Notes: a model not told the origin generated them from the sequence alone. Positions 1 to 11,357 are shown, numbered from the stretch's first letter. The stretch: DNA of 64,000 bases from Earliella scabrosa (GCA_022605405.1 JABYQQ010000005.1:868001-932000); one strand, 5' to 3'. Numbers and translations: made by a program.

Positions 1-1
1 C

Positions 2-2687
2 GCACACACCGTTTGCCGACGAGGACGAGTGGGGTCTTGTACAGTGGTTGACGACGCGAACCACGCAGACTGGGGTGGACGAATGGTGCAAGCTGCCCAT
101 CGTGAGTACTCCTTGTTCATGAACGTCGGGTCAGATATCGACCTACCACAGACACGCAAGCGAACCAAACCAAGCTTCAAAAATAAAGTTGCGTTCTTCA
201 AGAAGGTTGACAAGCTGCCGATTGGGACGCCCTGAATATGCGACATCATCACCGTAACCGGCAATCGCAGAGGACCAAATGGGCAATTCCTCACCGAAGA
301 GCTGGAGATCTGGCGCCGTTGTCCCGTTGGTCTCTCGCGCGAGCTCATTGGCAATGCTGGCTTCCATGGGCATGTGTCCTACAGGCCGGTGAGGGTGACG
401 AAGGGTGGAGTGCGGTACTATGGCGAGATGAACACCGGAGATTGGTGGTGGGACATCCAGGTCAGTTGAGCTCCATCATGAAGTTCGCGTCAAGAAGCTC
501 ACCATGAGACGCAATAGGGGAAGCTCCCCCCCGAAGCAACAGTGGCTCCTCTCCTCATTGCTTCAGACAAGACTCAGTTGACGGTCCTCCGGGGTGATAA
601 GTCCGCGTGGCCCGTCTATCTGAGCATCGGCAACATCGACAAAGATGTGCGACGAAAGCCCTCGCGACATGGCGCGCTGCTCCTCGGCTATGTCCCGGTC
701 GCCAAACTCAAGTGCTTCACGAAAGACCAGCGGTCAGACGCCTCCTATAGGCTCTTCCACACCTGTATAGCCAAGATGCTTGAGCCGCTGATCGAAGCCG
801 GCAAGACCGGTGTGCGTATGGTCTGCGCGGATGGACATATCCGTCTGGTCTTCCCCATCCTCGCCTCATACATCGCCGATCATCCTGAGCAGTGCCTTGT
901 CGCATGCTGCAAGGAGAACCGGTGTCCGCGATGTACCGTCCCTCGCAAGGAGCGTGGAGATCTCGACGAACATCCGCTGCGATCACAGACCGCCACGGCC
1001 GATATCCTACGACGGACCGCAGAGGGCGAGAGCCTCGACGAGTACACCACTCAAGGCCTTCGCCCTGTGGGCCGTCCATTCTGGGCCGAACTCCCTCACA
1101 CCGACATCTTCGCGTGCATCACACCCGACATCCTGCATCAAATTCACAAGGGCGTCATCAAGGACTACATCATCAAGTGGGCTCAAAAGCTCCTCGGCAA
1201 GGAGGAGCTCGACGCTCGTTTCGCCATGCTCTCGCAGTCGCACGGTCTACGACACTTCGGCAAAGGTATCTCACACATCACTCAGTGGACTGGCACGGAG
1301 GCCAAAGAGATTGAGAAAGTCCTTCTCGGACTCCTCGTTGGTCAGACGGACAACGATGTCATCCGTGCGACCCGCGCGCTCCTCGACTTTGTCTACTACG
1401 CCCAGTACCAAGTCCACTCCGATACCACGCTCCAGGGCATGAAAGACGCCCTCGTCCACTTCCACCAGTACAAGGACGTGTTCAAGAGACTCGGACTTCG
1501 TAAGGATTTCAACATACCTAAACTCCATTCCCTCCTTCACTACATCGACGCCATCTGCCGCCTTGGCTGCGCTGACGGGTTCAACACCGAGCACTCGGAA
1601 CGGCTGCACATTGATTTTGCGAAGAAGGCGTTCCGGGCGAGCAGTCGACGCGAGTATGTCGTCCAGATGACGACATGGTTGCAACGCCAGGAGGCGATCG
1701 TCCGCCAGACCGCATATCTTGATTGGATCGAGCGTTCAGAAGGCAAGCTGCAGGACGACGAGGACTGGGCAGAGGATGAGCTTGAGGTGGGGGATGAAGA
1801 CGAGGATGTGGACGAAGCTGAGACGGCGGGAGACACGTCGAACGACGTTGCGGCACCAAGCAACACCGCTCCTGGGAACGCGCCGGCGATGGACGCCAGC
1901 GAAGGTACCATCGAAGACGTAAAAGCGCTGCGCGAGCTCATCCACTCAAACGTCGCGCGCGCCTACCAGCTCCCTCTCTCTCCCACCACTTCTCGTGTTT
2001 CGGCCCTCACGCTCAGCACCGACTACGGCACTGCGCATCTCATAGAAAAACTGAACGCATTCCTGCATACCCACTACCCCCATTCCACACGCGCCACTCT
2101 GGCAACCCCATTCGACGTCTATCATTATATCCACATCCTCCTCCCTCCCAACATCCACGTTGCAAACGGCAAGCGCATTTGCAAGCTGCGTGCCAGTCCC
2201 TTCGTGCCACGCCTGCGCGATCGTCAAGCCAGACCTGCGCACTTCGACTGTGGCCTGTTTGCGGAGGACCGGGAGCTCTACCGCCGGGAAGGCGGTCTCC
2301 AAGGTACATCACCGCGTTGCTCGCATTCCAGCTTGCACCATTGACACCCACGCAGGCCTCCGCGCTGGTGAAGTTCGCGCTATATTCCGTCTCCCTGCTG
2401 GACATGGCTATGTTACTGAACCCCTCATGTATGTCCGTTGGTTCCGACCGTTTCGTACCTCCGACCCCATGACCAACCTTCCGCCGACCGCCCATTCCAC
2501 TCGTCATCATGCCCGCAATATCGACATAGTCCACGCTCGCGACCTAGTACGTACATGTCATCTGATCCCTAAGTACTCTGAAGAGGACGTCGAGCCGGAC
2601 TGGACCTCTTCCACCATTCTCGACCAGTCTATTCCCTTCCTGTTCAACCACTATCTAGACTTCCATACCTTTTCTGCTCTGTCCTAG
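2..2687 (+). pseudogene. Plavaka-like transposase, 5' truncated by window edge, one nonsense codon
   Basis: This is the body and C-terminus of a Plavaka-type DNA transposase, the CMC-related superfamily common in Agaricomycetes. Exons are about 2-101 (window start), 152-460, 518-2303 and 2356-2687, with consistent phases and GT-AG borders. Family landmarks as I know them are a tryptophan-rich GDWWWDIQ block before 460, then SDKTQLT and GDKSAWPVYLSIGN from about 566. Next comes CPRCTVPRK near 925-950, PDILHQIHKGVIKDYI near 1125, and EHSERLHIDFAKKAFR near 1590. An acidic linker follows (1740-1830), and the C-terminal exon contains RAIFRLP and SCHLIP-like segments. The second exon carries an in-frame TGA at 233-235 where relatives usually have a Trp codon, so this copy looks inactive unless read through. 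Everything downstream is open to the stop at 2685-2687. Family assignment is firm; the nonsense interpretation is inference. Confidence 0.85.
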
Positions 2688-2984
2688 TCCCTTGTAGTCG
2701 CCGTAATTGAACGCGCCTTGCTATCATTAGTCGTGAATCACAAATCTCTGTCACCGCTGGTCCAATAACGTTTGCGCAGCTATCAAGCGCCTCATGTTCC
2801 TGCAAGTATGAATATGACGAACCACTATGTAGTGCAATACCAGTGCGAGCCTCTGCTACAGAGTGCTATGTAGCCTACGTTGCGCTACGACGTTCTACAG
2901 CCGCAGTCTCAATACTACACGATTTAGACGCCCAGATATCGTTTCCTGATTGGCATGAATAAGAGATGCCTAAACTGTACTTAC
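2688..2984. repeat. Inter-element spacer with CTATGTAG motifs
   Basis: No gene is visible in this roughly 300-bp stretch. It carries two copies of the 8-mer CTATGTAG (2825-2832, 2866-2873). At 2940-2950 it has CGTTTCCTGAT, which recurs in the same orientation at 6899-6909. The stretch from 2984 down to about 2951 is the start of an intron of the minus-strand transposase half (GTAAGT donor at 2984). Such motif clusters resemble subterminal repeats of CMC/Plavaka elements, but clear terminal inverted repeats were not found. Confidence 0.4.
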
Positions 2985-5272
2985 TCGGATGGGATGCATT
3001 GATCGTGTGTGAATGAGACTCTTGACGCGTGAACCATCAAGTGCAAACCCTTGGAACGCCCACTTGCGCGCTTGATTGATGTCGTAGTGAGTTGGCCGGT
3101 TATCTGCGCGTTTCTGGGCATGTATTCGCAAGTCCGATTTGCTACCAGCATCCGGGATATCTTCCTTGCGGATGAGGCAGCGGGGACACGGACACATCCC
3201 GTTGCGCTTGAGCGCGGCGATAGTCATCCTAGAGTAACAATCAGCACAATCCACATGAGGTCTGAATGAAGTAGCCATGCGTACTTCTCCGGATAGTCCG
3301 CCGAGTATGTGAGGAATCGGGGGAAGAGGCGACGGACAACCCCATCGCCACACTCGACGAGGATGCCGTTTTTGTAGGCGTCCATGAAGCGCTCATCCAG
3401 GAGAAGGAGCCAGATACGCGCGAACAGCTCCCGCTTGCAAAAGCGGTGAGCCTCGTCACTGATCGGGGTCCCGTAGACTTCCTTGTAGCGATCTTTCAGT
3501 GCGTCAGGGATCTGAAAGAGGATCATCAGCACCCATATCATCGAGGCATTACATCCACTCGTGACTCACGGTAGGAATGTAGGCTAGATGGTGTGCAGCG
3601 AACTCCGTAGGACGACCACGGACATACTTGGACAGATTCCCAAAGTAAAGATATATTGGCCATAGTTTTGCGGTGCCAAAGTTCGAAAGGACTGTCTCGT
3701 CGGACCAGAGTAGTAGGGGCAGGACCGCGTACTCGACGTTAGGACCATCGCCCGGAATGCGGGGCATTTCGCGTATCTTCTTGTCCTCGGAGAGCATCTT
3801 GTCTGAGTTGTACGTGTCTGTGAACACGCGGAGTGGTGGCGGGCGGGAGCCTGACGTCTGGGATGACGAAGATGATGTATGCGAAGTAGAGGTGGACGAC
3901 GTCGATGACGTGGACGACGCAGACGATGTGGACGACGCGAACGATGCGTCGGAGGGTGAGGGTGAGGGTGCGTTGTCATCTCGAGCTGGGGAGGAGGAAC
4001 GGAGGGCGTCGGAGTCGCTCTGGGGGGTCGGAGGGTTCCAGTACATACGACTAGGCACCCAATGATAGTCGTGTGCAAAACGCGATGTCTTATCGCTGAC
4101 AACCCCGACAATCAGATCCACAAGATGTCGATGATGGATCTCCCCAACCGTATAGTACGGTGCCTCCTCCTCAGAGGCGTACGATGCGCCAGTCCGGAGC
4201 AGCGGAATGCGCACCGACGACTCGACCCATCCGTGTTCCGTGCGGAAGATCTTGGAAGTCTTCGCCCAGTCGTCAAGCATCTTCTCTGCCTTCTGCGCAG
4301 TGAAGCCCTTCAGGTCCTCGAGTTTGATTCCATTCTCAGGATCCAGGAGGTCCATTAGATCGTTGAAGCGCTCATTCGAGAACGTGTCCGACCCTCCGCG
4401 TCCATAGAAGAGGTCGACGAATCGATACTGCGTGTAGCTCTCGCCGAAGGGACCGAACCGGGGCTCCGAGGCATCAGCTGTGCCGCCAGCCTTTTCGTCG
4501 GCCGTCTGTGTCAGCCAGAAGATACTCTGGTAGGAAACACCTGACGCCCCAGAACCCTCAGCCCGCGCCGTGTCCTTGCCCTTCTCGAGACCTGGGGCAT
4601 CGCAAACGCGATCGAGCGAGAATTGGGTCTCTGGATCTCTAGCTGGAAGCCGACTGAAGCGCCGGAACACCCCAAATGCGTCTTCATGAGTGAAGAAGTC
4701 TCGCTGACGAGACTTCTTGGGAGCGTTCTTGTCGCTTGGAGTTGCGTCCGGGGGCGGAACGGGAGTGTTGGGCTGGGGAGGTGGAGCCTGGAAAGCGTTA
4801 CCCCATTGAGAGAGTAGCGTGCTCTTGCCAGAGGGAACAAAGTCCTCGAAAGCACGGGGTAGACGAACTCTGCGGCCTGTACGTGTCGAGACTGCTGGGG
4901 GACTAGGCGGGGCAGGCGCGGGTGGTGGAGAGAGAGCGGAAGGGTATAGGGCTGGATCGTGCTCAGCACCGTAGTAGTCCTGGTCGCACATAGCCACGAC
5001 AGCGCATGAACGGTGAACTCGCAGGTTGAGAATAGACAAGACATAGTACGTACCAGACTCGGATTGTCTTGAGAGTTGTCTACTGATCCAGCTTCGTCAA
5101 TCCTCCTTCGTTTCTTCCGGCGGGTGCTCTCCTGTACGGTGTCTGTCTTGCGCTTCGCGAGAGTGTTGGCGATGACCAGTTGCCGAAGGGCACACTTATG
5201 CTTAGAGAGAGATTGATACGTTGAGGTTGCATAGTTGCAGCCAGGGGTCTTGCACTTGAACCGGGACTCCAT
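2985..5272 (-). pseudogene. Plavaka-like transposase, 5' half (zinc finger and N-terminal region)
   Basis: Minus-strand exons are 5272-5054, 4979-3570, 3511-3285 and 3228-2985, ending at a perfect GTAAGT donor with no continuation on that strand. The start ATG at 5272 opens a C2H2-like finger (FKCKTPGCNYATSTYQSLSKH, the usual N-terminus of this family). A basic patch follows (KRKTD...RRKKRRR), then a Pro/Ser-rich linker. The conserved region includes KLWPIYLYFGNLSKY and KRNGMCPCPRCLIRKED. The last residues (GFALDGSRVKSLI...HPIR) are those that normally precede the NAFSxRL block; that block is found at 6933 on the opposite strand, in the right phase. There are no internal stops. I read this as the 5' part of one element whose 3' part is at 6933-10900. 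A second, independently truncated copy is the alternative. Confidence 0.85.
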
Positions 5273-5563
5273 GTCTAGGAAGCGGACGAGGGGCGTGGAT
5301 GACAGGATGAAGTTGAAGACTTGGCAGATGGGACTGGGAGTCTGAGACAATAGTAACGTAGGGAGGTAACGTGACGCGCGACGCGACGCGTCGCGTCGCG
5401 TCGGTGGCTGCAGTCACTGTGGCCCGCTGGTCTTTGCGTCTATGGTTTTATACTTCGCGCGCCGTCTCATTGCTCTCTACTCTCCCCTTTCTGTCTACCA
5501 TCACCACACTTCGCCATCCCTCCACCACTTCCCTGCCCCGCAGAATCCTTGCGCACTCACGCG
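5273..5563. promoter_or_regulatory. Divergent promoter with 24-bp perfect palindrome
   Basis: This is the 291-bp spacer between the start codons of the minus-strand transposase (ATG 5272) and the plus-strand DUF6532-like gene (ATG 5564). It contains a perfect 24-bp palindrome of CGCGA/TCGCG units centred on ACGCGT at 5377-5400. A TATA-like TTTATA lies at 5447-5452, about 112 bp before the plus-strand ATG, followed by a CT-rich tract (5470-5540) typical of fungal 5' UTRs. The palindrome could bind a dimeric regulator or the transposase; that role is inferred. Confidence 0.55.
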
Positions 5564-6591
5564 ATGAAACCGCCCTCAGCCTCTGACGTCTTCTATCAAA
5601 AGCCTGAGAAGAAGAAACCCAAAAAGTCGACCCGCCGCAAGCGCAAGCGTGAGGTGGTTCTGTCAGACTCCTCTTCGCCCGACGACAGCGGCGACGAGGT
5701 TGCACACAAGCGACTCAAGCCGTCCGCCAGCAAGTCAACGCCTGACCCCAAGCGCAAGCCCGCCCCAGTCTCTTCCAACACCCAGCTCACAACCCCGTCG
5801 AAGACACCAGCCAGACCCGCACCACCTAAGGCCTCTGCCTCCAGAAGCGTTGTCGCTGAAGCTCCAGCGAAGTCTCGCCCAGTCGAAGACAACGAGGGAG
5901 AGTCAGAGATGGACAATGACGAAGTCGACGAAGATGAAGCTGACGAGGACTCTCCTGATGCGATCAAGCCCGTCAGCCAGCGCTGGGTTCGTGCCATTGT
6001 CGCCCTGAATGCCAATGTTGAGTTAGTATCAACTTCATGACTGGGCCCCCCATCATTCAGATGGTCGTCAACAAAGTCTATTACAAGAGCGCGGCTGACG
6101 ACGGTGTCATTCATCAAGAACTGTATCACCACTTCCCTCTCGGTGGCATTGCCCTCGCTCTCACCGCGGTACGCACATGGTCGATCTCGTTTGACGACCA
6201 CGCTGACTGTTTTCGGCTGATGTCATGCAGATTCAGTGTGCCATCTGTGAATGGAAGGAGGGCGTGTTTACCAGTGTCCGCTTCGAGGAGAGTACCTTCG
6301 GCAAAGTCTATGCTGAGCACGTCGCCAAGCTGGAAGAGCTTGAGATGAAGTCGGGACAAGACAAGATAGTCACCGACATCGGGAGACAGATTGCTCGCAC
6401 TGGTCGGTGAGTGCTATGCCGCAGAACAACCCAGTCAAGCGCGCCAATCTGACTATGTCCTTCCCAGCGCGAATGCAAAGGCACGTCCTGTCCAACATCA
6501 CGATGCAGATGCAATCTCGAGCTCCGACATCGACCGCGCCATCACAGCATACCGGCTCCGCAAGCAACAGGCCGTTTCCGGTGGCATGTAG
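5564..6591 (+). CDS. DUF6532-like protein, probable transposon accessory gene
   Basis: Four exons (5564-6016, 6061-6168, 6231-6406, 6468-6591) give 286 residues. The N-terminal half is low-complexity and charged: a Lys/Arg-rich nuclear-localisation-like segment (residues ~12-30), then a Pro/Ala/Ser stretch and an acidic run (EVDEDEADED). The C-terminal half (VVNKVYYKSAADDGVIHQEL, then PLGGIALALTAIQCAICEW, then a charged helical stretch) resembles from memory the C-terminal part of DUF6532, a domain of unknown function expanded in basidiomycetes. The first intron has a weak GTTGAG donor; a frameshift there is the alternative. The gene shares a promoter with the Plavaka-like transposase and lies between its two halves, so I infer it was carried by that element. 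No biochemical function is known to me. Confidence 0.6.
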
Positions 6592-6932
6592 AGTCCCCAC
6601 TTCACAGCACTCTCTATGTATCGTCTTCCTGTAGCTCGCGAATGTCATGCGCTCTTGTGTGCTATTGCCACATGTGTATTGCGTGTGCGTGTGCGCGTGC
6701 CCGGCGCCGCGCTGGCCGGCTAGCAATGCATATCAATAACTAAATTTGGTTCCGTCGACAGACAACTATACCCGTTGACATCATGCTACATAGTGCTACA
6801 GCATCTAACCGATGAACTACATAGCACGACAACGAGGGGGGGTCACTATGGCACTACAGCTACTATGTATGCTATGTAGCACTACCCTGGGATCCGAGCG
6901 TTTCCTGATGTGTTTGGCTGACCCATCTCTAG
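6592..6932. repeat. Spacer with CTACATAG/CTATGTAG cluster and intron 3' end
   Basis: No gene is visible. Three copies of CTACATAG or its complement lie at 6785-6792, 6816-6823 and 6872-6879, plus near-matches. CGTTTCCTGAT at 6899-6909 repeats 2940-2950. From about 6899 to 6932 the sequence looks like the 3' end of an intron (branch-point-like GCTGAC, then CTCTAG). Joined to the donor half at 2984-2951 this would make an intron of about 68 bp, a normal size here. Confidence 0.4.
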
Positions 6933-7232
6933 AACGCATTTTCGTTACGTCTCGCTGAACATGGCGTAAACTCATACGAGTTGCTAGCGCCGGACCTTTT
7001 GCATGAGTTCGAGCTAGGCGTGTGGAAGCGGATATTTGAACATCTCATCCGCCTTCTTCATGCCCAGGGCCCTGCCGCGGTCCAGGAGTTTAACCGCCGG
7101 TCCGTCGTTTCATTGTCATCATTGTCTTGACGATACTGACCATCTCCGCTTCCTCAAGGATGCGTGCAATGCCCAAATGGGGCCGCGACCGAGTGCGCAG
7201 GTTCTATGCCGATGCGTCGTCGCGCAAGAGAT

Positions 7233-7241
7233 TGGCCGCCA
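7233..7241 (+). repeat. Left 9-bp target-site duplication
   Basis: TGGCCGCCA immediately left of the inserted element, identical to 8628-8636. Confidence 0.75.
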
Positions 7242-8627
7242 CAGGATCCTGGCAGAACAATATATCAGTGACTCTTGTTAGAACCATGCCGCGATACATA
7301 CAGGACTCTGATTAGAGTGTCCCGATCCAGTAACTCCTGCGTCAGCTATGACTAATATAACACCCTTCTTCGAGGTGTACCTCCCCAATTTGGTCGGTAC
7401 CATAAACTCCGCTTAGAGGAAACATCGTCCGTTTCTGGCATGTCATTACCCTGTTCTAATACTGAACCTACTACGGACGATTTGCTTATACTACTCGTCA
7501 CGCCGGTACGCACTCAGCTACCTGATGAGACATTGGATAAATAGCTAGTACAAGGGATGTTGCTAATGTACCAGAGAACTGGCACTAGTATCATTGGGTT
7601 TGGACCGTGACTTGCGGAAATGCCCAAGCAACATGCGCAACAGTATTATGACACATAGTTGAACAGACCTGCTAAGTGCGCACATTATTATTAAATATGT
7701 CTAAATGTAGATCGGGGGTCAGAAAGCAGGATAAACATGAAGGTAGATATGTTGCTTTCGGAAGATGCATGAGCGCTTCTGGTCAAAACAAACATACTAT
7801 GCCTTGCGAGGGCCGGGTACCACACTTCAGAGAGTCGTATATATCGGAGATAATGTTGGAATACTTACTCTTGTGTGATACATAAGCAGATATGCCATGT
7901 ACAGGCACTTCGCAGACACTGTACCACCCGAAAGGTGGTCAGCAGTTACATTGAAGACTAGTATCGCCTCACTACATGTCTCTCTTGCATCCTGGTCTGT
8001 CTGCTAACAATCATATATAGAGGTCAGTCTATTTGACTATGTGCATTCATTTTGACACCTGGTACCATGTTTGGAAAGATGAGGTTGCGTAGTTGTGCTA
8101 ATCGGCAATGTCATGCTATGATATATTTTCCAGGTGCACCGTTATTCTTGTTCCCATTGGCTGGCAAAACCGGACCGCAAGCTCCGACAGATCTAACCGA
8201 ACCTCCTGAGTGCCTCTCCATATTGTGGTCGCCGCAATCCAGGATTCTCTGACCATTGCAGTGGCATATCATTAATTGACTTCCTTTCATTACCCAGGTG
8301 TTATGTCTCCGACTCCACAGTATGTCGGGGGCAGGAGATTTACGGAAACAGAGATGTATGTAACAAATGGGGAGACCCGAGATCCATCCGATTTGATGAG
8401 AACCGACCAAAACGGGTGCTGCCATATTAACATTCTGCCACCCCTGGAATGCGATTCTCACCCTTACTAAGTGACGGCACACGCATCCTGATTGGGCATG
8501 AGGAGGTAAGCGCTGCCTGCATACTCTCGATGCATTGACAGACTGCAACTCTAGCTGTAGTTCTGTATGTATCGTGACTGTGTTGTAACTACAGTCTTAC
8601 GATATATTGAAATGACACCTACGCCTG
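7242..8627. mobile_element. 1386-bp non-autonomous DNA transposon inside the Plavaka-like gene
   Basis: The element starts CAGG and ends CCTG. Both ends carry an imperfect terminal inverted repeat: CAGG, a diverged spacer of 12-14 bp, then CAATATATC (7258-7266) and its complement GATATATTG (8601-8609). It is flanked by a 9-bp direct repeat TGGCCGCCA (7233-7241 and 8628-8636). Removing the element plus one repeat copy restores the host exon exactly, giving the conserved block RLAARDFE. There is no ORF that I recognise; the longest, 145 codons on the minus strand, looks random. The sequence is more AT-rich than its surroundings. The CAGG ends and 8-9-bp duplication fit hAT-like or related superfamilies, but the class is not proven. 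Confidence 0.8.
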
Positions 8628-8636
8628 TGGCCGCCA
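8628..8636 (+). repeat. Right 9-bp target-site duplication
   Basis: TGGCCGCCA immediately right of the inserted element. Coding sequence of the host transposase resumes directly after it. Confidence 0.75.
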
Positions 8637-10900
8637 GGGATTTCGAGGCATATCTTATTGTCAGTTTCGATGGGTTCAATGCTACTTGTTCTCCATACTG
8701 ATCTGTCGCAGGTGATTATGCCTGTATTCGAAGGCCTCCTCCCACCTGAGGACGACGAGACAGTCGCGGACATGCTCTTCGAGCTGTCTAACTGGCATGC
8801 CCTCGCGAAGCTCAGGATGCAACACGACGTGACGATCAACAACCTCGAGCTGGGAACGGGTCACATGTACGCTGCAATTCGAACCTTTGCGCAGACAACG
8901 TGTGAGAAATACACGACCCACGAGCTGCCTGCCGAGTCGGATGCCCGCACACGTCGCCAACGCGCCAAGCAGACCTCGAGCGCGGCCAGGAAGGGCAAGA
9001 CACCTGCCAACCACGCCCGTCAGTCCGAACCCTCAGAGGACGCTGCTGCACCCACTTCACGCCGTGTCGTCCATTTCACTGTCATGGAGAGCATCAAATA
9101 CCACGCTCTCGGTGACTACGTTGAATACATTCGCCGATCCGGTCCGACAGACAACACGAATACCCAGTGTGTATGTTGATTTCTGCATTGCTCTTTTGTT
9201 TCTGAGACAGATACTAATGTGCTTGGATGAGGCAGGGCGAATGCGAGCATAAGCACTGCAAGTGCCTCTTCAAGCGCACCAACAAGGTGCACTACGTCAG
9301 ACAGATTGCACGCCGAAGTCGCAATACAAGCATGCTGTCAGCGTGGCGCCCTCGAGATAGCTATGTTCCTCCCACCCTCCGTAAACAGGCCGCGAAGCGT
9401 CAACGAGTCGCCACAGCGGAATCGCATGAACGCGCCGGCACTTTTCCATCGCCAGCATCATCAATATCACCCTCCGAACACCACCACATATCGAAGGCGC
9501 AGCGTGCTCCGATATCCCTCCGCCAGTGGATTGGGCAACATGCAGGGGATGCAGCGCTTCAGGTTCGCGTTGCTGGTGCCCCATTCTGATGCTGTACTGA
9601 CCTTCCAAGCAGGGTTTCACTGGACGATTGTACGAGCATCTGACCGCTCGTCTCCTTGGTGGAGACATGTACACGGAAGGAGAGGAATTCTCGCAGGCAC
9701 AGCTTGACGGCGTTCAGATCATGGATGACCGCATCTACTCGCACAAGATGTTGCGAGTCAATTATACCACATATGACATGCGGCGCGAGCAGGACTGTAT
9801 TGCGCCACGCCGACAAGCCGATATCATGGTGGCCGCCCCGGATTTCGACGGGACTCAAGCGTTCTGGTTCGCCCGCGTCCTCGGCATCTTCCATGTGAAT
9901 GCCCGCTACATTGGCCCCGGACAGACGGTCCAATCCCGCCGGTGGCATCGTATCGAGCTGCTGTGGGTGCGCTGGTTCACGCGCGACCTCAGCACTCCCT
10001 CTGGCTTCCAGCATCGCCGACAGCCCCGTATCTCCTTCGTCGATGCCACCGATCCAGACAATGACCCGTTTGGCTTCATCGCGCCAGACGACGTAATTCG
10101 TGCCGCCTACATCATGCCCGCATTCAAGTACAAGGTGACTGAATCACTACTTGGGCCCTCCAAGCTCGCGCGCAAGATCTCGGTGCAACCGGACGACGAA
10201 TTGAACGACTACACATATTACTATGTGTCCATGTGCGCCCTCACTATGATGACTGTATCGCATAATCTTGTGCTGACTTGCTGCTAGGTTCGCCGACCGC
10301 GACATCTTCATGCGCCACCATGGCGGTGGAATCGGTCATCGCGGCTATGGCGTGGACGTCGAGACCTCCCGTCTGCATGGCCTCCGTGTCAAACGTGCAG
10401 GTCAACATACCAGACGAGCCCGCACCATCAACCAAGCCATCGATTCCCTCTTCGCACTGGACTCGGACTCGGACTCTGGACTTGATGAGGCTGAAGCACC
10501 TTCCGCCGCTGAGGATCATGCAGCTCCCGGACCGTCACAGCCCGTTCAGGATAGGCCCGCCCACACTTCGTCTTCAAGTTCCGAGGCAGCAGTGCCACCC
10601 ATCCCACTCAAAGACGAGCCTTGTCCCAATCCGGACGTGATCGCGCTCGACGCGCTTGAAGGGCAAACGAACAAGGTTGATGAAGATCGTGACGCTGCTT
10701 GGGAGGAGGAGAATATTGACGAGGACCGTCCTGGGCGCAACTTCGATGATGGTGAGGACTCGGACTCCGAGGACGGCGATAGTGACGATGAGGAGAGACC
10801 GGACGAGATCGAGGAATCGGCACCGCTCTCGGAAGGGGAGGATGATTACGAGGAGGATAACGACGATGTGTATGCACCTGTGGGGTTTGCCTCTTTGTAG

Positions 10901-11357
10901 TGTAGCGTGCTGAATGTACTCGCGCGCCATGGTCTGACCCCCAACCAACCCAACTTGCCCAGACATGCATATGCTAATTACTATTGCTCAATGCCTTATG
11001 TACATGGCGATTACCTGACAATGGATGCCAATGGACGCTGTCGCCCTACTATCCATTGCCACTACTTGACATAGAGCGCCGAGGCCGATGGGTCATTGCG
11101 ATGTTAACCCAGAGCCTGCGGGCGGCTGCCATCACCTGCCATTGAGAGCAGGGCATTGACGCGCGTTGGCTTCTCCTGCGCGTTTTCCTGATGTACATCG
11201 CGGAGAAGACGAACCGCACTCTGCCGAACGATGTCTTGAACCTTGAGCTTATTCTCGAGGATGTCCCCGAGTAGAGCTGTACTCGGGTCAGTCCCCCTCT
11301 GCAGCACTCTTCCCATACGCCGGCCGCAGCACAGGCCCGCCTTGGACGCGTCGAACG
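10901..11357. other. Intergenic, boundary between mobile DNA and gene-rich region
   Basis: No supported gene is present. CCATTG and its complement recur several times between 11020 and 11160, and an open minus-strand frame of 70 codons (11316-11104) has no recognisable similarity. The right end of the Plavaka-like element should lie here, but I could not identify a terminal repeat. Confidence 0.4.

Larger units (their letters stand above)
6933..10900 (+). pseudogene. Plavaka-like transposase, 3' half, interrupted by a DNA transposon
   Basis: Exons are 6933-7099, 7159-7241 continuing at 8637-8659, 8712-9170, 9236-9562, 9613-10226 and 10288-10900. The first exon opens with NAFSLRLAEHG and then the family signature PDLLHEFELGVWKRIF. 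Later blocks are KRLAARDFEAYL (split by the insertion), VFEGLLPPEDDE, ELSNWHALAKLR, ESIKYHALGDYVEYIR and RFADRDIFMRHHGGG. The tail is acidic and Ser-rich. There are no stop codons in the spliced frame apart from the 1386-bp insertion at 7242-8627. Together with the minus-strand half it would encode about 1461 residues. The near-intact coding sequence suggests recent activity. As it stands the gene has no start and cannot make the full protein. Confidence 0.82.

Noticed and set aside
3673..4065. Acidic plus-strand frame with repeated VDD residues
   Set aside because: Antisense of the Ser-rich linker in the transposase half; a simple-sequence shadow.
6037..6348. Separate short gene starting at the ATG near 6037
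   Set aside because: Better explained as exon 2 of the DUF6532-like gene, because the downstream introns and phases fit a single spliced product.
11104..11316. 70-codon minus-strand frame that looks protein-like
   Set aside because: No splice-compatible neighbours and no recognised family; left as intergenic.
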